Assembly: GCA_963556695.1 (NCBI GenBank)
Contig: CAUWAG010000010.1
Coordinates: 3,658,001 to 3,722,000 of the forward strand
Origin: Anthostomella pinea
Lineage: Eukaryota; Ascomycota; Sordariomycetes; Xylariales; Xylariaceae
DNA: 64,000 bases
Direction of reading: 5' to 3'
In this document: one piece after another, positions 44,311-55,360 of the stretch
Layout: each line of letters starts with the position of its first letter
Numbering within the stretch: the stretch's first letter is position 1
Notes under the pieces: model-generated
Databases searched by the model: none
Told to the model about the DNA's origin: nothing
Seen by the model: only the letters and a program-made list of their open reading frames with translations
Position numbers and translations under genes: made by a program

Positions 44311-45688
44311 ATGGCGCCTCGTACCGCGGAAGAACTGCAGGCGTTCGGAGTCATGGACCCTGCCATGGTCGCCGTAAGTCAAGTCTTACATCATCATCCC
44401 CTCTTGACCTTGACCATTGCTTTCACCTTGATCATCTCTCCTGCGCCACCCTCAGAAAAATACCTCCTGGCCAGACTCTCATATCCAATACTCGGTATGA
44501 GCACCTGACTAAAAACACAGGAACTATCCCGCGCCCCAGTGCGCGACCCCCAGCCCAGCGACCCGTACTACGGTGACAACAGCCACGCAGCGCTCCGCGC
44601 CCACCGGGCCACCACCCTCCGTGAGAAGCACCACCTGCGGTACATACCCGGGCCGATCCCGGACGCGGTCCACGAGGATGACCGTAAGATCCGCGTGCGC
44701 GACGGCGCCGAGATCATGGTGCGGGTCTACCGCCCGGTGAAGGCGCCCGAGGCGGGCAGCCCGCTGGTGGTCATGTACCACGAGGGCGGGTGGTCCATGG
44801 GCGATCTGAGCGACGAGGAGACGAACTGTCGGTTATTTGCCAGGGAATTGGGGGCGGTTTGTGTGAATGTTGAGTATAGGTAAGGCTCTTCTCGAAGTAA
44901 AGGTGAGGAAGTGGGAAGGCATTGTATTGACAATGTTGGGACTACGCAGATTAGCCCCTGAGTACCGCTTCCCTACGTGGATCAACGACAGCTGGGACGC
45001 TTTGAAATGGGTGAGTCTCTCAACCGCTTACACTACGTTACCTTCTCTACCCATGCTTATCACATACGGAATATGCTACTAACACCCCCGTCCCCAGGCC
45101 GCCAAAAACGCCACCTCCCTCGGCGCCGACCCGACGCAGGGCTTCCTAGTAGGCGGCGGCTCCGCCGGCGGCAACATCGCCGCCCTGCTCGCGCACCTCG
45201 CGCGCGACGAGCAGCTCTCCCCGCCCCTAACGGGCCAATATCTCTGCGTACCCGCCATAACCTGCTTCACGCCCCCAGCCTCTATCCCCGAGCGCTACCG
45301 CGCCGAGTACCTGTCCCACCCGTCCGTGACGCCCAACACAGACCCCGTGCTTAAGAGCGGGGAGGACTTCGAGGCTCTGTTGACGCACGTGCTGGGCGGG
45401 AGTCTCGATGATCCGCTCATGGTGCCGTTCCTGTACGGCGAGCGCGACGGCAGACATCACGAGCTGCCGCCGGTTTATTTGCAGGTTTGTGGGCTGGATC
45501 CGCTGAGGGATGAGGGCTTGGTCTATGAGAGGGTGCTTAGGGAGGAGGCGGGGGTGAGGACAAGGTTGGATCTGTATCCTGGGTTTGGGCATTACTTCTG
45601 GACGAACTACCCGGAGTTGACGCGGAGTCGCGAATTTGTGGAGGATACTGTTAAGGGGATTAGATGGCTTTTGGAGCAGAAGGCTTGA
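44311..45688 (+). CDS. Alpha/beta hydrolase, HSL/esterase type
   Basis: Four exons: 44311-44373, 44521-44879, 44950-45010 and 45098-45688, giving 357 residues. It has the abhydrolase_3 order: oxyanion region MYHEGGWSMGD, VNVEYRLAPEYRFP, nucleophile elbow GGGSAGGN (Ser183), then VCGLDPLRDEG for the acid and GFGHYFW for the His. The oxyanion motif is HEGG rather than the more usual HGGG, a small variation seen in secondary-metabolite hydrolases. Likely an esterase or lipase-like enzyme acting on small acyl substrates in the cytosol, as no signal peptide is present. It is followed on the same strand by an SDR and then by a minus-strand P450. Confidence 0.9.
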
Positions 45689-46173
45689 TTAGATGTGGGC
45701 TTCATTGATTGGTTAGGTTTTTTGATCAAGGAGTACATGTATACGGACCTAATAAGATTATTATTGATTACCGATGAAGTGTTCGATCTGGGTCCTCGTG
45801 GTGGGCAGTATCGTAGTGGTCAGCCGTTACACTGTCAGCGATCAGTCCCAGAGTCTGTACAAGGAGAGAGCCCCAATACGTGTCAATCAGATACATATGC
45901 GAAGGGTGTGCGTAGGAGAGGAAGTCCGAGTGTATACCTTTTGCCGCTCGGAGCAACCCGTCCTCAAAATGCAGGTTGCGTTACATTGACGGGCTCCCAT
46001 GTCTGGCCTTGCAGCTCGTCCCACGTAGCACTGCATGTAAACACCGCAATAGCTCCGCCATATCGTCACCAACCCAGCCTGCTGCTCAGCAGCACTCATT
46101 GAAATCACAGAAGAACTCCAACAAACACGACAAAGCCACCCACCTGGGAGCCCCCATCTTCAACTCGCCCAGC
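45689..46173. other. Intergenic, about 485 bp
   Basis: Spacer between hydrolase and SDR genes. A longer open frame runs through it from 45976 into the SDR, but the family starts at the ATG at 46174. Confidence 0.4.
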
Positions 46174-47103
46174 ATGCCCAACCTGAAGTCCAAGAATATC
46201 CTCATCACCGGCGGCGCCCGGGGCATAGGCCGAGCCACAGCGCGCCACCTCCTCTCCCTCCCCTCCCAGCACCGCGTCTTCCTCATCGACGTCGACGCCG
46301 CCGAACTCGCGTACTGCGCCGAATCCCACCTCGCCGCCTACGCGCCCCGCGTCAGCTACACCACCGCCAACCTCCGCGACGGCCAGGCCATCCGCCAAGC
46401 CATCGCCGCCGCCGCCGACTTCCTGGGCGGGCGGATCGACGTCCTCATGAACAACGCAGGCATCGTACGCTCGTACTTCACGGCGGGCAACGGCACGATG
46501 GAGGACCCGGCCACGGCGGACGAGTGGGCTGCGTACATCGAGACGAACCTCAGCGCGCCGTTCCTGGTCAGTCAGGCGTGCATCCCGTACATGAAGGCGC
46601 AGGCTGCGGCCGTGGAGGGCAGGTCCGAGGAGCTCAAGCACGGGGAACGGAATCTGGATGAGGGCGGGTGCGTCATACACATCTCCAGCTTCCGCGCGCA
46701 TATTAGTGATCCGAATTGCGAGGGCTACGGCGCGACGAAGGCGGGGCTGTTGGGGCTGACGCAGGCGATGGCGGTGAGTGGGCAGCAGTGGGGCATACGC
46801 TGTAATATGATCTCGCCTGGCTGGGTGAGCGTGAAGCATGAGTGTCGCGAGGGCGATGAGGAGGTGGCTGGGAAGTTGGGGAAGAAAGAGGTGGCGCCGC
46901 ATGAGAAGGAAGTGGAGGAGGCGAGGATGGAGGTGTGGGCTGGTAATCATGGGGAAGAGCAGCATGCGCATCAGCCTGCGGGACGGGTGGGGAGGGGAGA
47001 AGATATTGCGGAGGCCGTGGAGTATGTGATGAATGCTGGGTTTATCAGTGGGCAGGAGGTCATTGTGGATGGAGGCGCGAGTCGGGTGAAGAAGACGCCG
47101 TAG
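46174..47103 (+). CDS. Short-chain dehydrogenase/reductase
   Basis: Intronless, 309 residues from the ATG at 46174. The open frame extends 198 bases upstream without family similarity, so the internal ATG right before the Rossmann strand (NLKSKNILITGG) is chosen. Motifs: TGGARGIG for cofactor binding, NNAG, catalytic Ser in VIHISSFRAH, and YGATK with the Tyr and Lys, then ISPGWVSV and a C-terminal SGQEVIVDGGASR. An Asp after the second strand (FLIDVDAAE) favours NAD over NADP. It reduces or oxidises a hydroxyl/keto group; substrate unknown. Insertions around residues 150-165 and 230-265 are Glu-rich. Confidence 0.92.
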   Translation: MPNLKSKNILITGGARGIGRATARHLLSLPSQHRVFLIDVDAAELAYCAESHLAAYAPRVSYTTANLRDGQAIRQAIAAAADFLGGRIDVLMNNAGIVRSYFTAGNGTMEDPATADEWAAYIETNLSAPFLVSQACIPYMKAQAAAVEGRSEELKHGERNLDEGGCVIHISSFRAHISDPNCEGYGATKAGLLGLTQAMAVSGQQWGIRCNMISPGWVSVKHECREGDEEVAGKLGKKEVAPHEKEVEEARMEVWAGNHGEEQHAHQPAGRVGRGEDIAEAVEYVMNAGFISGQEVIVDGGASRVKKTP

Positions 47104-47571
47104 GCGTTTGTGTGCAGGCTATGGGAGAAATGGGAGATGACGACGAGGGCATAATAGATGATATATGAATGATAATGATGAGATGACACCACGAGTGCGG
47201 GAAGCAGAAATGTCTTCGTGATAAGTACCTACTGTTCCGGGTCGAGCATGCAATGTACCTAGGTACTTTTCCTGCTCGAGGCAGTCAGGTTATGTATAGG
47301 GTAATGATCAAGACTGGGGTGGCTTGTACAGCCCTGCGCTCGTGACCGAACCTCGGAGATGAGCTTATATCATAAACCCCCTTCGAGAGCAGCGAAGTAT
47401 TGCAATTAGTTACTACTCATCGTGGGACACTAAACCCAAAAGGCTGGCGGTGCTCGTTAAAGCACAACATGAGGCATAGAGTGGGCTCGGACCAGTCAAC
47501 ATATGCCTTTTTAAATGCGTCTGGAAGATTAGGCTTCAACCACAGCATCGGTGACCAATACCTGAACTTCC
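47104..47571. other. Convergent spacer between SDR and P450
   Basis: 468 bp between two gene ends. No separate feature visible. Confidence 0.35.
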
Positions 47572-49553
47572 TCATACTCTCTCGAACCTCACAATCAACC
47601 CACCAGCGGGTCTATATGTTACACTCGGATTTGCCAACTTGACTCCCCTCCCAACCTCTTCCTCGCCGCCAGTCAACAGCTCCCTCTCTGCCCCATCCGT
47701 CTTATCATCCCAGCGCTCAATACCGACGAACCGCCATTTAATGATAAGTTCAATAAGAAATGCCTTCATCTCTATCAGAGAGAAGTTCTTGCCGGGACAC
47801 ATACGTGGCCCCTGGATGAACGGCTCGAATGCGTAGGGGCTGGCCGCGTCACCTGTCAGGTGGTCCCATCGGCCTGGGTTGAAGACGGCTGCGTCTGGTC
47901 CCCAGACCCCCTGGTTCTGGTGCATGATGTGCATGTTGAGGTCGATCTGCGTGCCTTTGGGTATGTGGACTCCCTGAATCACGAGGTCTTTGGCTGCTTG
48001 TCGAGATGACATGATGGCTGTGGATGAATGGATTAGCTCGGTTGGTTTGTCATGGAGCAGGAAGCTTGGGGTGCGTCGGAAGGTAGGACGCACGTGGCGA
48101 GTGCACACGGAGGACTTCGCGCACAAAGTTGTTCAAATATGGCAGTCTGCTTATCTCGTCGTAGTTAGGCTTCGGGCTGGCCTTCAGCAGGGTCTGAATC
48201 TCGGTTCGTAGGCGGGCTTGTACGCCATGATTGGTCGCCAGCACGTAGAGCGCCCAAGTCAACGTGGTTGATGAGGTTTCGTGGCCTGTCTCAGGTTAAA
48301 GTCAGTTGGACGGCTCATGTCCGCGACGAGGGGGTGTACTGGACCTGCTGATGTGAAGTTGAGTAGCTGCTTTTATCAGCATGCGCGAAATAACCTGGTC
48401 ATGGACGCGACGACTTACATGACCGATGATGTCGTCAGTAGTCCACGTTTCTTTCCCCGTCTGTTGTCGCTGTGCTTCAGCCTCTTCGAGCATGTATGTG
48501 AGAAGATCTCGGGACTCGCCTACTTCCCTCTTGAATGTCCCGTCACTCAAGTCTGTCGTGCGCTTCTCAATGATATCTCGCAACATCCTCCTAAGGTCGC
48601 TGCTGGCCTGGATGAATTTCCGGTTGGCCTCTAGAGGAATGAATCGTCGAATAGGGAGGAAGGCGTTTATGACCCATATCAGCGTGCCTAGGGGTCCTTG
48701 TTGAAGCATCCTATGGTATAACTCATTGAATCCCACAGGGTAGATGGATGACAGGGTGTCTAGCTCAATCCCTAGGACCGTTACACCTATTGTATCCATG
48801 GTTGACTTGGACAAGACATCGGTCACTGGGATGAAGCGGTCAGATAGCTCCATTCGCCGTACGAGAAGGGTCAGTCAACATACCTTCAATAGAGGCGCGT
48901 GAGCCGGTCCCCATCGCGCTATCGAATACTTCGGACAGGCTTTTCGCTTCGTCCTGAAAGACGGGCACGATCTTCCTCATGCTCGGAACCGAGAACGGAC
49001 CAGCCAGTAGCTTTCGCTGGTGCCTGTGATGCTCCCCTTCCGCGAACAACAAACCTGTTCCCGCGATCTCACCCACCAAGCGGGCGAAGAACGGTGGCTT
49101 GACGAAATCGTAGACATGACTTTGAAGCACGGCTTTGTGCGCAGCTAAGCTGTTCACCAGCAACGCTTCCTTGCCGGCGATGGAGAGGTACCGGATGAAG
49201 GGCGCGTCGGGCCATTTGCGCGACCACTCTAGCTGGACACCGACGGGGCTCTCAGCCCTGAATTTCTTCAACTCCTGCCCTAGCAGGAGGTTGTGGTCCT
49301 CGTGAATGTCAGATGTATATACCGCACTGGCCTGTCGGCACGGGACTGCTGAGTGTAGGCTCACCTTCGGCCCAGGCAGATGGCGGAGCGGCGAGAAGAA
49401 ATTGGGGAAAATAATGATACGATAGATCTCGTGGGCGACGTATTGAAGACAGAAGAAGATCTGGGCCCACTTCAGAATTCGGAAACCATCGGTCGGTGAC
49501 AGCAGAGCATAGAGGCACAGGGCCGTATGTACCGCCAACCGTATAACATTCAT
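47572..49553 (-). CDS. Cytochrome P450 monooxygenase
   Basis: Six exons: 49553-49365, 49298-48884, 48825-48419, 48366-48345, 48285-48094 and 48017-47572, giving 493 residues. The fourth exon is only 22 nt (LLNFTSA plus one base) and completes the helix I motif SAGHETSS. An N-terminal membrane anchor is followed by LRHLPGPK, helix I AGHETSS, the ExxR motif in FVREVLRVHSP, the PERF-like FNPGRWDH and heme loop FIQGPRMCPG with Cys419 as iron ligand. It is complete, presumably ER-bound and reliant on a P450 reductase. The 66-bp first intron is in frame and easily missed. Substrate unknown. Next to the SDR and hydrolase it may belong to a small biosynthetic or detoxifying group. Confidence 0.9.
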
Positions 49554-50594
49554 CTCAACTTTGGGATTACTGAAGATTTACAGCTCACATCAGTTCGGAC
49601 GGAGAGTCGGGGAGGATATGAGCTGGAATTGCTGTGATATATGAGCGTACGTATTTCGATAATGGGTGTTAGTAAGCCACCAAGGCGTGCATGCTTGGTG
49701 GATGGCACACCACGCGGGTGGCGTCAGCAGCTTGTACATTTCTGGCTCGAGCTGAGATGATGGCTGCGGTCAGTGGAATGACCTATATCATCGACCTTTT
49801 CTCCAATCAAAGGAAGGAAGTTCCGACATTCCAAGGAAACTTTTGCCCCAGAAAGGTATCGATGTTGAGAAGAAGGGGAGTCGCTGGTTATTTGAACCCT
49901 ACACCACACAGCTTCTTGACGGAGGTGGTTGGTGACGGTAGATTATTTATTAGCATCGGAGACGTTCAAGCTTCGATATGTTCTAGCTCGCCGCCGTCCA
50001 TAAAAAACAACACGTGGAACCATATGAAAACGGTTGCCAACTTTGCTGCATCACCATCTCGCCAGGTGAGCCACTGCAAGGCTGGCTGCATGGATGTGAT
50101 GGGTTACATTGTTCGTGTGGGGCTCGTTACTCCATTGTCCCGTCCCGTTACTCCATGGCTGAGTTACTCCATGCCAGTAGGGCCAGAACACTGCTGTCTC
50201 CCGCACTCAAAGGTTTCTAGGTACCTAGGCAAGTAGAATTCCAATCTCACCCAGATACCACAGGTTAATTCGCTGGCTTGGATTGGCTAATCTGCAGAGG
50301 GTCATATAAGGTCATGCTTCATGGATGCTCCATGCTGCCGCAGTTCAGCTCCTGCTCAGCACGGCTGATAAGAAGCCTTATCGCCCCCACTGGCTTTGTT
50401 GACACATCCGAGCTGCGATCCCTGCAAGCCGAGATACAGTCGGGTATGATCGCATGAGCGAAGTGTCAGAAGTGTCATTCCGACCTTCCTCCCATTTCTG
50501 TTCTTGCGCCTCTACTCCCAACGCTTCACCTGCTTTTCTCGTACTTTACCAGGCTACTGAACTGCATAGTTAAAGAAGCACCGTTGCATCGAGT
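49554..50594. promoter_or_regulatory. Divergent intergenic region, P450 and M18
   Basis: 1,041 bp between two divergent starts, with both promoters expected. It contains a minirepeat at 50125-50177. Confidence 0.4.
50125..50177. repeat. GTTACTCCATGG-type minirepeat, locus B
   Basis: Three copies (CGTTACTCCATTG, CGTTACTCCATGG, AGTTACTCCATGC) spaced 16-21 bp. This is the same motif as at 26214-26284. Confidence 0.5.
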
Positions 50595-52427
50595 ATGACC
50601 CAACACACGCCCGACTTCCTGCGACAGCGCAGCTCCAACATGTCTCTCCGAATGGCCGCCGCCCTAACCGCCGCTCCAGCTGCCCCGAGTAACACCTTGT
50701 TGTCGAGCTTCGCGAACCCCTCCGATTTCGAAACGAAGCCGTCCATGTCCGCTGCCGAGAAAGCCTTCGTGGTTGGCGAGCTGGACCTCCACGGAGCCGT
50801 GACCCTATGCGATTCCTGCTACAGCGACATACCCGAACGAAGGACGGATGCGCTGCGTCTACAGCTCACCGGCCAGAAGGGCTCATGCGCGGCTTGTGAG
50901 GTCATGGCATCGAAGCCCGAAGCATTCACCGAGCCCTTCTGCAGCTTCTTGAAGGAGAACCCGACCATATTCCATGCCGTCGACTACTTCAAGAGCAAGA
51001 TGACGTCTCTTGGCTATACCGAGGTCAGTATGGCTGATTGACTCGCCCGGGCTGTGCACATATGCTGAGACCGCCAACTCATAGCTTACCTCTCGTGACG
51101 ATTGGTCCGGTAAGCTGGAGACGGGTGGAAAGTACTTCGTGACTCGAAACGGCAGCTCCACCATCGCATTTACCGTCGGAAAGGCCTACAAACCCGGGAA
51201 CGGAGTAGCTATGATCGCTGGTCACATCGATGCCCTCACTGCAAAGCTGAAGCCGGTCAGCAACAAGCCAAGCAAGGCTGGTTATATACAATTAGGAGTG
51301 GCTCCATACGCAGGTGCACTGAACCAAACGTGGTGGGACAGAGATCTTAGCATAGGTGGACGAGTGATTGTGCGAGACGGATCAGGCAAGACGTCGTCCA
51401 AGCTCGTCAAGCTTGACTGGCCGAGTAGGTACTTCTAGAAGCACAAGCTGCTCTATTGTGCTAACGGAATCTAGTTGCTCGCGTCCCGACGCTGGCACCC
51501 CATTTCGGTGTTGGTATGATGGGCCAGAACAACGCGGAAACTGAGGCGGTTCCCATCATCGGGCTCGACAACTCTGACCTGGCCTCGTCCGACTCGAAGC
51601 CAGCAAAGGCATTGGGTCCGGCCGGATCGTTCGTGGCTACTCAACCGCCGAGGCTTGTCCAGTTAATTTCCAAAGAACTCGGGATCAAGGACCACTCTCA
51701 GATTGTCAACTGGGAGTTGGAGCTCTTCGATCTGCAGCCAGCAACTGTTGGCGGCATGGACAAGGAGTTCATCTTCGCTGGGCGAATCGACGACAAGCTA
51801 TGCAGCTGGGCAGCGTTTCAGGGCCTTTTGTCCTCGGAGATGAACGACGACGATGGTGCCATCAAGATGGTAGCGCTGTTTGACGACGAAGAGATCGGCT
51901 CGTTACTGCGTCAAGGCGCCAAGGGCAACTTTCTGCCCTCGGTCATCGAGAGAGCGGTCGAGTCGCTTTGCGGCAAGGACAAGCCGTACGGTCCTGGTGT
52001 CATAGGTCAGACCTACGCAAGTTCGTTCCTTGTCTCGGCCGACGTTACTCACGCCATAAATCCCAACTTCGCTGCGAAATACCTAGATGACCATGCGCCT
52101 CGCCTGAATGTGGGAATCTGCATTTGCGCCGACAGCAATGGCCATATGACAACCGACTCGGTTTCCACGGCCATCCTGACGAGGGTGTGTGAGCTGAGCG
52201 ACTGCACGCCACAGACCTTCATGATCCGAAATGACTCGAGGAGTGGTGGTACGGTGGGCCCGACGCTGAGCTCCATGATGGGTGTCAAGGCCGCCGACGC
52301 TGGTATGCCCCAACTGAGCATGCACTCGGTTCGTGCCACGTGTGGTTCGCTCGATCCGGGCTTGGGTGTCAAGTTCTTTAAGGGTTTCTTGGACATGTGG
52401 GAGAAGGTTGATGCCGAGTGGCAGTAG
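50595..52427 (+). CDS. M18 aspartyl/vacuolar-type aminopeptidase
   Basis: Exons 50595-51023, 51085-51424 and 51475-52427, giving 573 residues. Metal ligands of family M18 are visible in order: His in AGHIDAL, Asp in AGRIDDKL, the Glu pair in DDEEIGS, Asp in SADVTHAINPN and His in LSMHSVR. WPIARVPTLAPHF and ETEAVPIIGLDNSD also fit. These two-metal peptidases form dodecamers and remove N-terminal residues, in the cytosol or in the vacuole for Ape1-like members. Residues ~52-107 form an insert before the usual start of the domain (KPEAFTEPF) with two CxxC pairs (C72/C75, C98/C101), not part of the family fold as I know it. The start ATG is supported by LRQRSSNMSLRMAAAL. Confidence 0.92.
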
Positions 52428-53560
52428 AGGGGGGGCTCAACACCTCTCAGTGTACTCATATAAGGCCGCCGTGCACGATATGCTTTTGACTTTAATTAGA
52501 TGCACAACGATCTAAACGCGAACTCTAGCTAGAAATACCATTCAAAGCGGTTATCTCATCATGATACATCTAATGTTTATGCGCGTATAACATGTACCTA
52601 AACCTTTACCGATGGTCAGGAACCGACACCCGGGCGGTCCCGTCCCGTTCCCAGCAGCCCGGCACGTGCCTGGTATCCTATTTTCGGAACGCCACCCTGT
52701 CACACGCGGGGCCGATGGGGCGTTGATCCTCTCGAACCTCGGGAGTCTCCACCGTACCACGTGGGAATGATGGGATTGGAAGTTCTGGAATGGATGGAAG
52801 GATGGATGGATCTCCATATTTGGCCGCTGTGCTGTGCATGACGAGATCTTCACATCACCAAATCGGGTGCCCAGGCTCCCGGTCGCCCACAATACGTCAA
52901 GAGGCGCGGAGCCCCTGCCCGTAAGGTTGTCGATGGGAATGTGGAGGCCAAGATGATGACGCCGTTGGATCTCGCTTGAAGCAAGATGACACGAGACCAG
53001 CCAACAATCCAATTGCAAGCTGTCATTGGCAGCCTTCCCAACGCCAGCAGCAGTTCGGACTTGGGTTTTTTATTTCTTATTCTCGTCCGGAGGTACTACA
53101 CACAGTTGCTCACACTCACTCCATCACCGTGTCGTCCGTGATCCCTAGCCTCTTCGTCTCATATGTTCATTGTCTGCTGCCTACTGCCTTCTCAGCTGAA
53201 GTCACATAATCCATTGTTCTTTCCACTGCCATTTGATCGTTACGTTGATACCCATTAGATTTCTTGTTCTTAGACAAAGATTTGTCTCCCGCTGAAGAGC
53301 CATACGCTCCAGTCCGGAGAAATAGAAGCCGCCGCCACCTGGGGGCCCGGCGCGAACCAGATAATCAACAGAGCCCCTTTCGGCTGGGCGTAGGAACTTG
53401 GTTGTGATCGGACTGTCACTTTTTCTCTAGGTCTCGCGTGCCAACAGCATCCCCCTTTCCTATTTCTCTCGGTGGAAGATACAAATCCAACGGCCGCCAG
53501 CTTGCTCACCCACGACCACGACGGCACCGAAGACGAGGTCCAACCTCGCTTCGAAGACCG
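52428..53560. other. Intergenic, about 1.1 kb
   Basis: M18 3' end and promoter of the PAF-acetylhydrolase-like gene. A longer frame enters from 53438 without an ATG. A GGATGGATGGAT microsatellite lies near 52791-52810. Confidence 0.4.
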
Positions 53561-55360
53561 ATGGCCCAGCCAGCAGGCACCGCCTCCACTGACAAGTGGT
53601 CCTTCTTCCCGCGCCTGAACCCAGTTCCTCGCTTTCCCGAATACTCCGGACCGTACCAGGTCGGCACCGTCGATGTCGAAATTCCCGTCTCAGAGCTGGA
53701 CTCCCCGGCACCCGCACCGGATAACACGGCCGAGATCGAGACGGTCCAGTTCCGCGTGTACTACCCTTGCCATCCCGACTCTAGGGGCAAGCGCATAACT
53801 TGGCTGCCGGCGCCGCAGCGGGATCACCTGTCTGCGTACATGCAGTTCTTGGGCGTTGGGAACTTCATGGCCCAGGCTGTCTCGTAAGTTGCGAGCGAGC
53901 CTCTACTGTGTTGTTAGCAATGGATCACATAACTGACGTACCGCTACTCCAGCTTCCTTCCACGACATCTATACTACACGACGATACCCGCGATCAAGAA
54001 TGCGCCGGTCCTCGAGCCCGAGACGTCCAACAAGCGATGGCCGACAGCAATCTTCTCGCACGGGCTCGGCGGCAGCCGCAATGCATACTCGCAGTTCGTC
54101 GGATCGCTGGCCTCACACGGCGTAGTGGTGTTCTGCCCCGATCACCGAGATGGGAGTCCTGTCATATCATACGTCCGAATCCCCTCAGAGCAGGACCGGT
54201 ACCTTATACGGAACACACGGCGTGTCATACCATACCAACGGATCTCGCACGACCCGACAGAAGAGGTCCACGAACTGCGGAATAAACAGCTGCGGATACG
54301 GCTCTGGGAGCTGGGGCTAGTCCACGATGCGATTTTAGGGATGGACAAGGGTAGCCCGCTCACGAATTTGAACAAGACCACGCCCTCCCTCGACCAGTTT
54401 GTCAACCGGCTACACATCCACGAGCCCGGTAGCCTCATCTTCGCAGGTCACAGCTTTGGCGCCGCCTCTGTGGTGCAGCTGCTCAAATCCACATACTACT
54501 CCGGACGGCCCGAACTGAGCTCCATGGCCTCGCCGCTGTATACGCCGTCGCGCGACTCGGCGCTCTGCAGGCAGATCACACCGCGCAACGTCACGATCCT
54601 GCTGGATATGTGGTGCTTCCCGCTCCTCGCCAAGTCGACGAAGCCGCTCTTCGACCTGCCGCTGCCCGCATACGACTCTACCGGTGCTGAAACTGCAACC
54701 CCGGCCCCAGGCGGCCCCGCCATCCTGGCCGTCGAGTCCGAGCACTTCTACAAATGGACCGAGCACCTGCACACCAGCGCCCGCGTCCTTTCCCCGCGGC
54801 CTTCCGCCCCGCACGTCGAAGCGGCCGCCTTCGACCAACCGGGGGGCCGTCTGCCAACACCCAACTTCTTCTACGTGCAGCGCAGCGCGCACCTCAACCA
54901 GTCCGATTTCGGGGTACTGTTCCCCTGGGTCACGCACAAGGTCTTCGGGTCCGAAGACCCGGAGGGCGTGATGCGGCTTAATGTCAGGGCGGCGCTGCAG
55001 GTGCTGAGGGTTAATGGGGTGGCGGTGGCGCGGACGGGGAGGGGGGATCTTGGGGATGGGGGTGAAGATGCGAGGACAGGTAAAGGGGAGACGGACGAAA
55101 GTGACGGCGACGCCGCTATGAGAGAAAAGGGGTCGGTGGACGGGAAGTCTGACGACAGGGCCATCCTCGACCGTAGTGGGAGTGCTGGGGTCGAGGGGTG
55201 GCGGTTCATCGATATCGTGGGCATGGGCGAGGTGGCTGACAAAGACGGGAAGGTCAAGCGGGACGATGAGGCTGTAGATGAGCAGGAGTCCGAGATGGCG
55301 GGGGTTCTTGAGCCGGGGGTTGCTGAGGATGGAAAGGGTGGGAAGGGTGCCCTTCCGTGA
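53561..55360 (+). CDS. Platelet-activating factor acetylhydrolase-like esterase
   Basis: Exons 53561-53883 and 53953-55360, giving 576 residues. Family pattern: FPEYSGPYQVGTVDVEIPV, VQFRVYYPC, PTAIFSHGLGGSRNAYS for the oxyanion loop, SHGVVVFCPDHRDGSP, and the nucleophile elbow AGHSFGAAS with Ser near residue 275, followed by VTILLDMWCFPL near the acid position and SAHLNQSDFG supplying the likely His. It hydrolyses short or oxidised sn-2 acyl chains of phospholipids. There is no signal peptide, so it is probably cytosolic. Residues beyond ~480 are acidic, Gly-rich and disordered. A long antisense frame (54410-55462) is a shadow. Confidence 0.9.

Noticed and set aside
46105..46971. 288-codon minus-strand frame opposite the SDR
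   Set aside because: GC-rich shadow with compositionally biased His/Leu/Gly content; the SDR motifs are on the plus strand.
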